Assembly: GCF_039555335.1 (NCBI RefSeq) | Contig: NC_092642.1 | Location: 19,596,382-19,660,381 of the forward strand | Length of the DNA: 64,000 bases | DNA from: Amphiura filiformis | Lineage: Eukaryota > Echinodermata > Ophiuroidea > Amphilepidida > Amphiuridae | Direction: 5' to 3' | In this document: positions 12,184 through 25,300 of the stretch, piece after piece | Layout of the letters: each line of letters opens with the position of its first letter | Numbering within the stretch: the stretch's first letter is position 1 | Notes under the pieces: generated by a model | What the model saw: only the letters and a program-made list of their open reading frames with translations | The model's database searches: none | Told to the model about the DNA's origin: nothing | Program-made: the position numbers and the translations under genes

Positions 12184-13367
12184 TACTAGTTTTTTTTTTT
12201 TTTTGACAATATTTATTTAGACACTAGTCTTATTAAAATATGTGTTCAAATAAATCAGGCCATCTTAATTAAATCCTGAGTCTCAAAGCTGCTGTGCGTG
12301 TTAGTAAAATTGTGCGCTAAGTTATGGTTCTCTTTAAAAATCAAGAAATTCACTTTTGTTTTTGTTTATTTAACAATAGGTGAAAATAAAACTCAAAATT
12401 CCTACTTGATTTCAAGTTTTCAACACAGAGAAGAAATATTTTGCAGCAGTGACTTTATTTGTCTACTATTCTAACATTGCAACAGACATAAGTATGTTGG
12501 GCAAAAAATTCACAATTTTAGGCAAATTTATGATTTTTGCCCTCAATTGTTTTTCCTACCCCCCATCCAACTCCCCCCCTCCCCTCACAATTTATGGTGC
12601 ACATTGCTACTGGTAATAGGCCTTAATTTGGCACCTCCTTACACCTGTTTGTCCACCTGCTTGTCAAAACCCTAATTTTTATTGAATAAATGAAACATTG
12701 CTCTTTTAGGGCAATTTGGTTTCAAACATGGAGAATCCATGTCTGATTTTTTTTCAACCCAAACATGTGAGCAAGTGCAAGGATTTTCTGAATAGTCTGT
12801 AGACCCCTATGTTTAGGGATTTGTTGTAAAAAATTATCCTGTTTTGCCAAATGAAATATAGCAATAGGCCTACAGGTCAAATTTCAATAATTTTGTAATT
12901 TGAAGGAATGGGGCTAAAAACATGCAATTTTGCAAGGATTTTTGTACAGTGGTCATCACAACATTTAAAAACTTGGTACAAGTCTAAGAGCATTCAAGAT
13001 TTTGAGTATAGACAAGCTACAAGTTTGGTCAAAATTTTAATAATTGGTCAAAAGATAGAAAATGTGTTTTCCAAAGTTTGACTTTGATTGCCATTTAGCA
13101 TGGTTAGTGCACAAATATTGAATGCCTGGGGTGCAAATTTTGCAAAAATATAGCGCAATGTCAAATTTTGACTTTTCCATTTTGGGAGTTGAAGTCGAGT
13201 AAAATGGAATTGTCCAAATTTGACAGAGTGATATATATATATATTATTACCATTACACAAACATAGGCATGCAATGTTTTTTATGATACAAAACAAATTA
13301 TTCTAGCCATTAAATGCTCAAATCGATGTCATGTCATCATTATACAAATGTTACCAAGTATTAGGCC
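12184..13367. repeat. Non-coding; older dispersed repeat in part
   Basis: 12960-13080 (AAACTTGGTACAAGTCTAAG, AATAATTGGTCAAAAGATAG) resembles 49190-49300 in intron 15. A C-rich tract lies near 12560-12590 and a short (TA)n at 13233-13246. No gene seen. Confidence 0.5.
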
Positions 13368-13621
13368 GGCCCGTAGCCAGGGGGTGCAGGGGTGCAACGT
13401 ACCCCCTCCCCCCTAAAAAAATGCGAAAGGCCCAAAAAAGTCCCCTTTTTTATCCAAAAAGTCCCATTTGCGAGCGTAGCGATCAAAAAAATAAGAGGTT
13501 TTTTATGCCTTTTGGTCCAAAAATGTCCAAATCTGCCCCCAGTTCAAATAGATCCTAATTTTGAAAAAAAGTCCACTTTTTCAAAATCAGCACCCCCCAA
13601 AATAAATCCTGGCTATGGGCC
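13368..13621. mobile_element. MITE-like element
   Basis: Starts GGCCCGTAGCCAGG and ends CCTGGCTATGGGCC, an imperfect inverted repeat of 14-15 bp. The interior contains GCGAGCGTAGCGATCAAAAA and runs of A; the apparent ORFs are low complexity. Confidence 0.65.
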
Positions 13622-13635
13622 TGCTATTAAGATAT

Positions 13636-13965
13636 AGGCAGTGGCATAGATTACTTTTTGACATTGGGGGATGGGGTTGGACAAATTTCTTGAAGTACCG
13701 TATACTGAATCCAGCACCTTTTGGTTTAGAATAAGTTCACAGTGCAAATGCGCGTGAAGCGCATGAAAAATTTTGCCATATTGAAGCTAAACTGATCAAA
13801 TATGTTGCAAAAGTGGAATAAATTCATGCGACGCATACAAATATTTGCGCTTTTGGGCTAAAATGGCCAAATATGAGGTACCCTGATGATTGTATGGACC
13901 ACCCCCCTGGCAAAATATTTGTGGGATTTATTCCCCCCCCCCCCCTCCCGGAACTGCCTATGGAT
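13636..13965 (+). repeat. Dispersed repeat, inverse of 7395-7700
   Basis: Contains TTTTTGACATTGGGGGATGG, AATCCAGCACCTTTTGG and TTGAAGCTAAACTGATCAAA, the complement of the 7.4-7.7 kb block. It ends in a C-rich run (13935-13950). Confidence 0.65.
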
Positions 13966-14511
13966 ATAATAAGGATTTAGCTATGTTTCATTTGGTAAAG
14001 AGGATAATATTTTTTCAATCCAAAAAACAAAAATAGTGCTGTATTTTGCTGGAATTTGAGTTCAGACTTGATGATTCAACTTACAGCTACAGGCCCAGAT
14101 CAAGTGAACCCATGCAATGGCCCTTTGCATAATAATTGTGTCACTGAACAAATAATGAAATAATCCAGTTTAAATCAAATGATGTTACTTAATTTGTGTT
14201 GATATTCAACCTCCAATCAGTTCATATTAATTAGTGTATCTTGTCAATGATGCTACTAGGATACCCATTTAATTCTTGGATACCACATAATTCTATAGTG
14301 GGGTTTAAGATAAGACAAGAAAGCTTCTGCATGCTTCTATATTTTTGTTGAAGCTCAAATTTGCCCTGATTATGGACCAAAATAGTGTACAGTTGCAAAT
14401 AAATAAACCCTTAGTGTGCTTTTCACTATACAGTTAATTTTGCCTGAAATTTGCTGACTTTTAGCCACCCAGACACAAGCGCAGAGCCACGGCTCCGATC
14501 AGAGGATTGAT
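13966..14511. other. Non-coding DNA; nothing recognised
   Basis: AT-rich sequence with no distinctive structure. Confidence 0.45.
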
Positions 14512-15094
14512 CCGGGGAGGCACTCCTATCCGAAATGGCAGGGATGTGCCTCGACCATGTTAAAAGTAGGGGCTTTCAGGTCAAATGTACAATTACAAAA
14601 ATATGGGGTCATTCAGTACACAACCTGAATAAAAATGGGGTCATTCAGTATGAAACTTTAAATAAAGGGGGTCATTGGGGTAACAAACTGCAAAATTGGG
14701 GTCATTGGGTACAAGATTGCCAAAAAGGTGTCACTGAGTAGTATGAGTACACATAAATAGCTATAAATCAGTGCCAAAATTGCGAAAAAGAAACTTGGCC
14801 AACTTGGGAATTAACAATATTGAAAGCTGCTGGATGAAAGAATATGAAAAATCCCATTAAAACACAAATACCACCTAACTTTGGGAATAAATAAAAAGGG
14901 GGGGTCATTGGGTAGCAGGAAATAGAAAAAGAGGGGTCATTGAGTACCTGAATTTTTTTTAAAGGGGGTCATTGGGTATTAGGTAGGACAATAACACAAA
15001 AAATGGGGTCATTGGGTACAAGCCGGTTTGAAATAGGGGGTCTATCCCGAGGCACATGATGCATATCCATAATGGAAGTGCCCCCCCCCCCCCG
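14512..15094. mobile_element. Foldback element with internal GGGGTCATTGGGTA repeats
   Basis: Left end CCGGGGAGGCACTCCTAT and right end (reverse) CCGGGGGGGCACTTCCATT, with GTGCCTCG repeated inversely inside (GATGTGCCTCGACC / CCCGAGGCACAT). The interior holds at least seven degenerate copies of GGGGTCATTGGGTA, spaced irregularly. The ORF at 14535-14741 is a translation of these repeats, not a gene. Confidence 0.65.
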
Positions 15095-16504
15095 GATTGA
15101 TCTGACCAATATTTTGTTTAAAAAAAAAAAAAGAAAAATAATATTCAATTATTCATTTTTCTCAGAATATTGCTCGAAATTCTTATTTTGGGAAACAAAA
15201 ATACATAAACTTTAGGCCTCGGGACTTGTCGTAGGCATATAGGCCTATATGTTTCTGTCAACAACCAAAAAGGCATCTTTGAAATATCGTTCACGCTTTT
15301 GACAAAAAAGCTAAAAGGGCATTTTTGAAGGGCAAACATTTGTGAAATTGCTAAAAAAAGGGGTGTTTTCCTCTGTAAAGTTCGCGAAATTAGTGCAAAT
15401 TAAAGGGGGTGTTTTCAAAGTTTGCCAACGAGCATGATTTAGTAGGCCGGGGGTATTGGTCTCTGAAACCCATACCCATATTTAGGGATTTTTAAACCTA
15501 AAAAACGGCTGATTTTACGTGGAACTTGTACACAGTTACTATACTTCTGAGAGGTAGCCTATATTTTGTTCAGCAGCAGATAGGGATAGGATCTTGTCGA
15601 TGATGTGCTTTAGCATGTTAGTGTGGGATTGTCTTCTTGGAAACATTGTCCATTTTTCGAACCTTTTTTCAAGCAAAATTGTGTACACAAATAGTGTAAA
15701 AAGGTCAACCAAATGGCTTCAATAGGACCTTCATTTTCAAAAATTTCCCAATCCTGAGACACCCCCCTGCATCGCGCAAGCGTTCCGGGGTTCTTCATTT
15801 TGTACAATATTCCAGCAAACTTCTTTGTGCATTTTTTTTTCATAATACCTAAAAAGTAAGGAATTTGCCAGCTAGACCCTTTCACATGTAGTAAAACTAA
15901 TGCCATATTTATTTCTTCTGAATAAATGATTGATAACACAAAAAGCTCTATGTAAATAAAACAAAATATTCAACATTTTTCCTTCAATGAGATTTAATTG
16001 AAATTAGATAGCCCTACTTGACTTATATTTGTATTACAATTGGCTACAATTACAGTACTTTGCAATTTCCAACCAGAACTTCCCTCTTAAAATGAAATGC
16101 AATATCCAGTTTACGCTTCAATGCAATATGACAATATATATTTTGTCTAAGCCTAATATTTTTCCGTAATTATAATAATGGAATGTGAGTAAATACTAGA
16201 TTAAACTTTGGTCTTTCATGGTTTATCTAGGGAGAGCCCAGCCCTAGAGTCTAATCTATTTTTGATGCAATAATTTTGACTTAAGTTATTCAGTAGTAGT
16301 TATTTGCACTGCCAGTAGATATATCATTATGTATACATTTGTAATATACCGGGGAATGGGGCTATGAATGTTTTATAATAGGGTTGCGCATGTTTAATAT
16401 AGGGCAAGGACGTCATAAATTCAAAGAGCAAAATGTAACACAATCATGAAAAATCAGTTTATAGTTTGATCAACTCATAATCGGCGGGAATTGTTAGACT
16501 TTTA
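15095..16504. other. Non-coding DNA; nothing recognised
   Basis: The reverse-strand ORF at 15610-15939 has no recognisable domain and its composition is like the surroundings. Confidence 0.45.
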
Positions 16505-16838
16505 GCCCGGGGGGTCACTCCCATTGTGGCCTTTACACCATCCGCGATAATAAAAACACGTAAAAAGGGTAGTTTTTCGTGGGTAGGCACGATACGCGCG
16601 CATCGTGTTTAGGGTGTCAAAAACATGAAAAATTTGAAAAAAGGTACCAAAATTGCAATTGTTAATACGAGGAAATGAAATTTAGGGTATGAAAGTTGAT
16701 ACAAGGAATCAAAACAGGCCCGTGTTACCTGTTTAGGGTATTGTTTTAGCCAAGGGTTAAATCCTTGTTTAGGGTGCTTTTCAAAAGTTGATTATCGCGG
16801 ATGGTGTACTGGCCACAATGGGAGTGACCCCCCGGGGC
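16505..16838. mobile_element. CCCGGGGGG foldback element (MITE)
   Basis: Starts GCCCGGGGGGTCACTCCCAT and ends ATGGGAGTGACCCCCCGGGGC; the arms (TTGTGGCC, then TACACCATCCGCGATAAT) are inverted for ~50 bp. A 5'-type half is at about 44560-44722 and related ends are at 1513, 14512 and 59256, so this is a recurring family. Confidence 0.8.
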
Positions 16839-19260
16839 TTTTAGTTTACCAGTACACCAAAAAGTAGACCCATGTTAAGAGTGATATAGTTGGCCTGTCT
16901 GTGCGTGTTAAAAATATAGGCAACGTATAGGACTTGAATGAATAATTTGTGATGCTTCTGGCGAGATATCACATGATAATTTCAAAATAAAATATATAGA
17001 TATTAATTTGTGATGTCATATTTAGGCCTGCTGATTACGAGCTGATCAAACTATAACAATTGACAATTTTGATTTTTGTTCATTATTCACACTTTAGAAA
17101 TTAAATGTTAATGCTCTGTATGCTGGCCATATAGGTATACTTAAAGCCATATTGTAACATTTCCATAAAAATAGATTATAATTTCTTTTCCATGAAATGT
17201 TAGCTTTTAACTGGTATATGCCCCATTTTAATTTTGAGCCGAACAACTGAGGTAAAGAAAATTGGAATTTGAATGTCACTAATGCATGTCACTCTGTTGT
17301 TCATGCTAAAATACGGTCCTTTAAAGGTCCGTAACCCGATCGACAGCATCATCCCCCCGATATTTTTCATTGTTGATGAGGTTTTGGTATCACATAATAG
17401 ATACTATTTTTCTCATTACTATCCTGAAATTTGACGCCCCAAGTCGATTTATTTTCGGAGAAATCATGAATAACATCGACCTTTACAGGCTACCAATTTC
17501 TAAATACTAAAAGTACTTGGATTTCTGGGTAGGGAATTATGAATGAATAATCAGTCTCCTCAACAGCTACTTTTGTTTCGCGTCATTCACATTCTGTGAA
17601 AAGAGCGAACCACACTAACTGCTGAGGAGACTCCCCGGGAGACTCCAGCTTTACAGCGGTAGCATATAAGCTCTAACAATTCCGTTATGTACGAAGCCGG
17701 CCAAATAGCTCAATCGGTTAGCGCGTTATGTTTTACCCATGAGGTACCCGGTTCAATACCCAGTAATAGTTCTCTTTTTCCTCTCCATTTTAACCCAAAG
17801 TTTTTTACATTCATTTGAAATGTACATATTGCAAGAGGAAATATATTTTGTTTCCTTTTTTTCTGAAATGGTACGAAAAAGAGTTTAAAAAAAATAAAAT
17901 AAATAAAATCTGTTCAATACGTGCATTTGCAGCATTGTCGTCAGGTCTGTTTTGTTTTCGTCGATAATGGCCATGGCTATTGCCATCATTTATACACAAA
18001 AATCTATCATGCACGATATAAAGACGAAACTGGTTGTGTTTATTGGTAGGCCTATTATAATTATTAAAACTAGTGTCACAACTTAGTATCGGAACGTGAC
18101 TAGTGGAGCTTGATTGTCATGCCCAGAATGCAATTCACGCATACCAAGGTATTGGATTGCGAATTTTGCTATTTATTCACATTTACGCTGAAAATGCTCT
18201 CGTTTTTTCACAAATCAGCATAAAGGGGACGATATTTGATATTATTATGTACTTTTAAAGACAATCCATATCCAAAACCAACAGGGTTACCCCCCTTTAA
18301 TGTGTTTATGATTGTCTTGCACGCCATGTACAAACTGTAATATGACTTGTGCATAAATTTGACATAATTAAATGGCGGTTCCTGTGCTTTATTCAAAATC
18401 TCTGATTTTGACAAAACTACAGTGCCTAGAGTCTTGATTTTTGCAGGGTATGTTAATTTAACAAAGTACATTATAATCATGTAAATAACAGTATTTTGAA
18501 AAATATTGAGGGTGTTCTCCTCAGCAAATGTTGGCTTTAAAACAATATGGCTTTAAGATATCAAAAGTTTTCTCAGGAACCACCGAACTGTACTCATCCC
18601 CGGGGTACTCATTTAAATGCATTTTTCTTACCGATTACAAATATGGTCATGAAAATACACAATTCTGAAGTTTTTGTATTGAACAAAAATTGAAACTTGT
18701 CGTCTGCAATTGACATCTGCATGGAGAGAGTTTAAAGTATGATCCAAACCCCAGTCCCTTCTCTAAGGACTATATCTTACAATCCATCATTGGTGCAATT
18801 ATATTTGGGCAAGTTGCATTATATTGTCAGAATATTCTAGTTGATTTGTTATATTATTTGATTATACTATTAAAAATAAACATTATGAAATATCAGAAAG
18901 TGAACTTCAAATTTTCAACCCCATCTTAGCTGTGACAAAATACTTCAGGATCAGGGATGGCTTATTTATGGGGCAATTCACACCCAAATTTCACAAAATA
19001 ACCCCTATATAAAATATTTGTCAATATGGAAAAGCTACTCACTAGTGCCTTTTCTGGTACATTTCATAGAATCTGTTCAAAATAACCCCTGTAATTGAAG
19101 CATTATGAGCCCTGTAGATTATAATACTATCCTCTTAGATGTTATTTCTAGCAACATATATGAAAAAGCAAGTTAAAAGCTTGAATTCATCATTCATATT
19201 TTCCATAAATTATCAACAACACTTCTGCAGCATTTTTCATAGTTAATAATTGTGTGTAAT
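16839..19260. other. Upstream non-coding region with old repeats
   Basis: 17095-17280 (AAAGCCATATTGTAACATTT, ATGTTAGCTTTTA) belongs to a repeat family also at 33007-33160 and, inverted, near 25640. 18540-18800 resembles 58720-58930 (AAAAGTTTTCTCAGG, TGGTCATGAAAATACAC). The cadherin promoter and first exon may lie here or further left; no TATA box or initiator could be assigned. Confidence 0.45.
17696..17767 (+). tRNA. tRNA-like sequence, probably a pseudogene or SINE head
   Basis: TAGCTCAATCGGTTAGCGCG resembles box A and the D arm, and GGTTCAATACC (17750-17760) resembles box B, at tRNA spacing. The start GCCGGCC has no good 3' partner and the anticodon arm does not close, so a functional tRNA is unlikely. 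Confidence 0.45.
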
Positions 19261-19299
19261 TTCTTTTCTTTTTTCCAATTTTTATTTCAGAATTTAACC
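19261..19299 (+). other. Strong splice acceptor and last 9 nt of the 5' UTR before the start codon
   Basis: A pyrimidine-rich run ending in TTTATTTCAG (19281-19290) lies only 9 nt before the ATG at 19300. This looks like a true 3' splice site, so the start codon would sit in the second exon and at least one non-coding 5' exon would lie upstream in the first 19 kb. I cannot place that exon or a promoter. Alternatively the acceptor-like sequence is chance and transcription starts nearby. Confidence 0.6.
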
Positions 19300-19351
19300 A
19301 TGTCTTCAAGTTATTTATTTATACTTTGTCTGTTGGGGCTTCAACTTGCTG
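19300..19351 (+). CDS. Cadherin exon 1 (start codon and signal peptide)
   Basis: The exon encodes MSSSYLFILCLLGLQLA plus the first base of a Gly codon: a short polar start, then a hydrophobic core typical of a secretion signal. The donor is G|GTAAGC. Phase 1 at the end fits exon 2. No other upstream Met in frame precedes the acceptor at 19290, so this start is favoured. Confidence 0.85.
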
Positions 19352-22300
19352 GTAAGCTATTGGAATTAATACTATAAAATATACTGGATTTGAATAAAAA
19401 CTTTGATAGGTTGCATGAATCCTGAGGGACCAAGGGATGTCAGGAGGGTGAAAGTGCATAGGAACAATGCCGGGTACTACGTCACACTATTGTTCAACCT
19501 AGGCTAGATCATATTTAACGCATGCGTGTTCGTCAATACAGCTTTAGTCTCCTCCACCTTCGCAACACGGTACGTGGAGTGACTGGAATCACACTGACGG
19601 CGGAGGAGAATACTAGCTGGTTAGACAGTTTAATTCTATCAAGCATATGATACCTGAATAATCACCGTCATTTCATCGCTTTACTACAGAATATATTTTG
19701 TATACCCTAGCAGAAATTCTATACAGCAAGAAGTGTATCAAAAGTGTATCAAAGTGTATTAAAACTGTATCAAACAGCAATTTAATACAGTTTTGATATA
19801 CAAAGGGTGTATTGAAAATGTATCAACTGAAAATATAAGGTATCAAAACTGTATCAAATACCACCTAACTGTATCAAAAATGTATCAAAAGTGTATCAAA
19901 TTTGAACTTAGTTAATTTTGGCCATGCTTGTGGTGTATCAAAAGTGTATCAAATTGAACTTTGCAGTTTTTCAGTGTATGTAAAGTGTATCAAAGTGAAC
20001 TTTTGGTGCTAGATGTATATCAAAAGTGTATCAAATTGGACTTAGTCAAATTCTGGCTGCATACAGTGTATCAAAAGTGTATTAAATTGGACTTTGCCTG
20101 TTTTTTAGTGTATGTAAAGTGTATCAAATTGGAAGTTAATTTTTGGTGTCTAGAGGTATATCAAAAGTGTATCAAATTGGACTTAGTCAAATTCTGGCTG
20201 CATACAGTGTATCAAAAGTGTATTAAATTGGACTTTGCCTGTTTTTTAGTGTATCAAAAGCGTTATTAAATTGGACTTAGTTTATTTTGGGTGGCTAGAG
20301 GTATATCAAAAGTGTATCAAATTGGGCTTTCATAAACTGACCTTTTGTAGTGTATCAAAACTGTATCAATAACTGATCACATGTCTAGATAATGACTCAT
20401 CATTTTCAAATTTGCCCATGTGGCATGTATGCAGTTAACACCAGGATTTGCATTTGGAAATGTACTGTATTTTAGAGCAAATTATGGTGTTTTATTTATC
20501 ATGATTATGATACAAACATGCTTGTAGACTGCACATTAGGTTACAATGTAGTTGTAATCAGGGACTGTGATTAAAGAGGAAATATCTGACTTTGTTCTGA
20601 TAAGGTAAGCTTACTATATATTATATATGCCTCAATGTAGGCCTATATGTATTAAGCATGAATATAGCACATGCCTGTATAGTAGATGTTATTGGTAGCC
20701 TTTTTGTCTCTTTATTGAGGGTAACAACTTCAGTGACAAGCACTGCATTCCAAGCAGGCCTTCTGATGTATGTATGTTCCATTTTGGTTGGGTTTTGCTT
20801 CTTTTTTGCAAGACTTTCTCACACATTTATCCTATTATGTTGTAATTTTGAACGTTGATAGGGAAAGTGCATTGAGCTGCTCTGTGATGGGGGAAAGTGC
20901 TAGAGGTCAGCATTAGCAGTAGAGGGCAGTGTTGAATTTGAGCTTGATTAGACTAATTTCAAAATTTGACCTTTGACCCCTTCACTTTGGGGTCATTAAT
21001 GTTTGCAAATATGTTTAGATCATGTACGGATAATTCTTGTTGAATTTGAGCTTGATTGGACCAATTTTGAAATTTGAAAACTGTATCAAAAGTGTATAAA
21101 AAACTATCAAAAGTGTATCAAAACTGTATCAAAAGTGTATAAAAAACTGTATCAAAAGTGTATCAAAAAACTATCAAAAGTGTATCAAAAAACTATCAAA
21201 AGTGTATAAAAAACTGTATCAAAAGTGTATCAAAAAACTATATCAAAGGTGTATCAAATGGCATGTATCAAAAATAGGGCGGTCCAGCTGGCCAGCATTA
21301 GAATTGGAACGCTGATTTGATACAGTGACATATTTGATACACTTTTGATATAATTATGTATAAAATGTGTATAAAATGAAAGGATAAGAATTTCAATGCT
21401 AATTTGATAGTTTAAATTGGCACGCTGATTTGATACAGTGACATATTTGATACACTTTTGATATAATTATGTATGAAATGTGTATGAAATGAAAGGATCA
21501 AAATTTCAACGCTAATTTGATACAGTTTAAATTGGAACCCTGATTTGATACAGTTACATATTTCATACACTTTTGATATAATTATGTATGAAATGTGTAT
21601 GAAATGAAAGGATACAATTTGAACGCTAATTTGATACAGTTTAAATTGGAACGCTGATTTGATACAGTTACATATTTCATACACTTTTGATATAATTATG
21701 TATGAAATGTGTATGAAATGAAAGGATAAAAATTTCAACGCTAATTTGATACAGTTTAAATTGGAACCCTCATTTGATACAGTAACATATTCGATACACT
21801 TTTGATATAAATTATGTATGAAATGTGTATGAAATGAAAGGATAAAAATTTGAACGCTAATTTGATACAGTTTAAATTGGAACCCTGATTTGATAGTTAC
21901 ATATTTCATACACTTTTGATATAATTATGTATGAAATGTGTATGAAATGAAAGGATAAAATTTGAACGCTAATTTGATACAGTTTAAATTGGAACGCTGA
22001 TTTGATACAGTTACATATTTCATACACTTTTGATATAATTATGTTTGAAATATGTATGAAAATATGTATGAAATGAAAGGATAAAAATTTGAACGCAAAT
22101 TTGATACAGTTTAAATTGGAGCCCTCATTTGATACAGTAACATATTCGATACACTTTTGATATAAATTATGTATGAAATGTGTATGAAATGAAAGGATAA
22201 AAATTTGAACGCAAATTTGATACAGTTTAAATTGGAACCCTCATTTGATACAGTAACATATTCGATACACTTTTGATATAAATTATGTATGAAATGTGTA

Positions 22301-25300
22301 TGAAATGAAAGGATAAAAATTTGAACGCAAATTTGATACAGTTTAAATTGGAACCCTGATTTGATACAGTAACATATTCGATACACTTTTGATATAAATT
22401 ATGTATGAAATGTGTATGAAATGAAAGGATAAAAATTTGAACGCTAATTTGATACAGTTTAAATTGGAACCCTGATTTGATACAGTTACATATTTCATAC
22501 ACTTTTGATATAAATTATGTATGAAATGTGTATGAAATGAAAGGATACAATTTGAACGCTAATTTGATACAGTTTAAATTGGAACCCTCATTTGATACAG
22601 TAACATATTCGATACACTTTTGATATAAATGATGTATGAAATGTGTATGAAATGAAAGGATAAAAATTTGAACGCAAATTTGATACAGTTTAAATTGGAA
22701 CCCTCATTTGATACAGTAACATATTCGATACACTTTTGATATAAATTATGTATGAAATGTGTATGAAATGAAAGGATAAAAATTTGAACGCTAATTTGAT
22801 ACAGTTTAAATTGGAACCCTGATTTGATACAGTAACATATTCGATACACTTTTGAAATGAAAGGATAAAAATTTCAACGCTAATTTGATACAGTTTAAAT
22901 TGGAACCCTGATTTGATACAGTTACATATTTCATACACTTTTGATATAATTATGTATGAAATGTGTATGAAATGAAAGGATAAAATTTGAACGCTAATTT
23001 GATACAGTTTAAATTGGAACGCTGATTTGATACAGTTACATATTTCATACACTTTTGATATAATTATGTATGAAATATGTATGAAATGAAAGGATAAAAA
23101 TTTGAACGCAAATTTGATACAGTTTAAATTGGAGCCCTCATTTGATACAGTAACATATTCGATACACTTTTGATATAAATTATGTATGAAATGTGTATGA
23201 AATGAAAGGATAAAAATTTGAACGCAAATTTGATACAGTTTAAATTGGAACCCTCATTTGATACAGTAACATATTCGATACACTTTTGATATAAATTATG
23301 TATGAAATGTGTATGAAATGAAAGGATAAAATTTGAACGCATAAATTTGATACAGTTTAAATTGGAACCCTGATTTGATACAGTAACATATTCGATACAC
23401 TTTTGATATAAATTATGTATGAAATGTGTATGAAATGAAAGGATAAAAATTTGAACGCTAATTTGATACAGTTTAAATTGGAACCCTGATTTGATACAGT
23501 TACTTATTTGATACACTTTTGATATAATTATGTATCAAATATGTATGAAATGAAAGGATACATTTCATTTGATACTTTTTGATACATTATCTTGGCATTT
23601 GATACACTTTTGATATGTATAAAATGTGTATGCAATGTTAATTTGATACAGTTTTGATACATAAAAGTGTATGAAATGAGGGTTCCAATTCAAAGCCTTT
23701 TATTTCATACATTTTTCATACGTATCAAAAGTGGTGTATCAAAAGTGTATCAAATTTCAGCCAGGGTACTCAAAATATAATTTTAAAATTGTAAACCTGT
23801 TAACTTATATACTTGTGTACTAAAGTATAAGGACACGTGAATAGAATCATGTAGAAGACAAAATGGCCGCTAATCCGCCTATTGTCTAGACCTAGGATAC
23901 ATCTTCCGGTTTGGTTATGTAACCTAGGATGCTTATCCCTTCGTATCGATCCCTGGGGATGTGTCCCCCACACACACACACACCCCACACACACCTATGG
24001 GCAAACAATTTTGTTGTTCTTTTCAAGGCTGAATGCCCCTACATACATTTAAAGATGGATTGACACTAATGTTATAAACATTTCTGATATTCCAAACCTC
24101 CATATTCTCAACTGGCTTGATTGAAAAATTAATGGAAAATGTACACTGATAAAGCGCTGTTGTTTAAAAGTTTAAACAGCACTGAATAAAGGGTGAACTG
24201 TACAGCCAGTTGTTGCTTAAAGATAATTAAACAACTTGTTTAAAAAGTTTTAAACAATATATAACAGTATTAATGCAGTTAAACAATTGATTTTATAAAA
24301 AAACAGAACATCTTAAAATTTATCAAAATTCAGATAAGGCGATGAAAAAACCCCTATTCAACAGGTCCAACCGACTCAGAATTTATGTTTTGGAGAATTT
24401 TTTTTTTTAATTTTGCAAAAATCATGTAAAATCAGCTGTTTTGGGGCTGAAATTTTTAGACTAGTTTTAGTCTGCAGAAAGAAAAACAAAACAAAAAACA
24501 ACAACACCGGACCGACCAACCCTACTTGAAAGGTCTGTCAGCTAATAGATATACGTAATGTTTACTAGTTTTGTTTATATATTTTATGTTTGTTCATTGC
24601 AGGTCAGGTTATAGGTGCTCCTACATGGATTTGTGATGTCTTCGCCCCTGGCATTGGATGTTTAAAAGAACATAATATGAATGCAGAAAGTTACTTTGAG
24701 GATATTTCGTCAAGTATGTTGATATATTGCCTTCTTGTTTTGCCAATAATGAGCTCAAAGGCTATAAAAGTCCCATGCATTTGAGAAACCTCCCAGTTAA
24801 AATGATACTCTATGCATAAAATCACTCTTCCAATTCAAATATAATGTAAAATATTAATGTGAAATATTTGTTGAACGCATATGCAATGGTTGGATCCGAT
24901 GTTCATAGCACAGTATGTACATGGCATGTGGGATGGTCATACTTCTGCATGCTATCGCCGTGATAAGTATAAATGCAAACGGGACAACACACATCACTCA
25001 AAGGATCACCACGTAGCACAATCGACTGAGTAATACGCTGGTACTGAATTCCAGTTTTCTTTGCTTCACCTTACTTATTCGGCTCAAAATTAAAAAGGGA
25101 CATATCTGACAGTAAAGCTGAATGTATACTTGATCGCTTTTGCAGGAAAGTGATTCTCACGCATGCTCAGTGTTTATTTCTGGGTTTTTTTTCAGAGCGT
25201 CAAGCCAATCAATTGATACAAATCGCTGAGGCTAAAATGACGCCACTTTTGCAAGTTAAAGAAATCTCAACTTCCCAGCAATATTGCTTGACACGTGATG

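Larger units (their letters stand above)
19703..23768. mobile_element. ~4.07 kb foldback element made of TGTATCAAA repeats (intron 1)
   Basis: Ends are inverted: TACCCTAGCAGAAATTC at the left and, on the reverse strand, TACCCTGGCTGAAATTT at the right, each possibly bordered by TA. The left half (19726-20360 and 21075-21265) repeats GTATCAAAAGTGTATCAAA; the right half (21285-23560) has TTTGATACA in the opposite sense inside a ~116-bp unit. A spacer (20380-21060) is the only non-repetitive part. No transposase is seen, so it would be non-autonomous. Confidence 0.7.

Noticed and set aside
14535-14741. ORF with GHWG/GHSV repeats
   Set aside because: Translation of the GGGGTCATTGGGTA repeat inside a foldback.
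17696-17767. Functional tRNA gene
   Set aside because: Boxes A and B are recognisable, but the acceptor and anticodon stems do not pair.
21412-23516. Long overlapping reverse-strand ORFs rich in CIKSGFQFKLYQI-like repeats
   Set aside because: They are translations of the 116-bp tandem array; the same text recurs in shifted frames and there is no start context or splice support.
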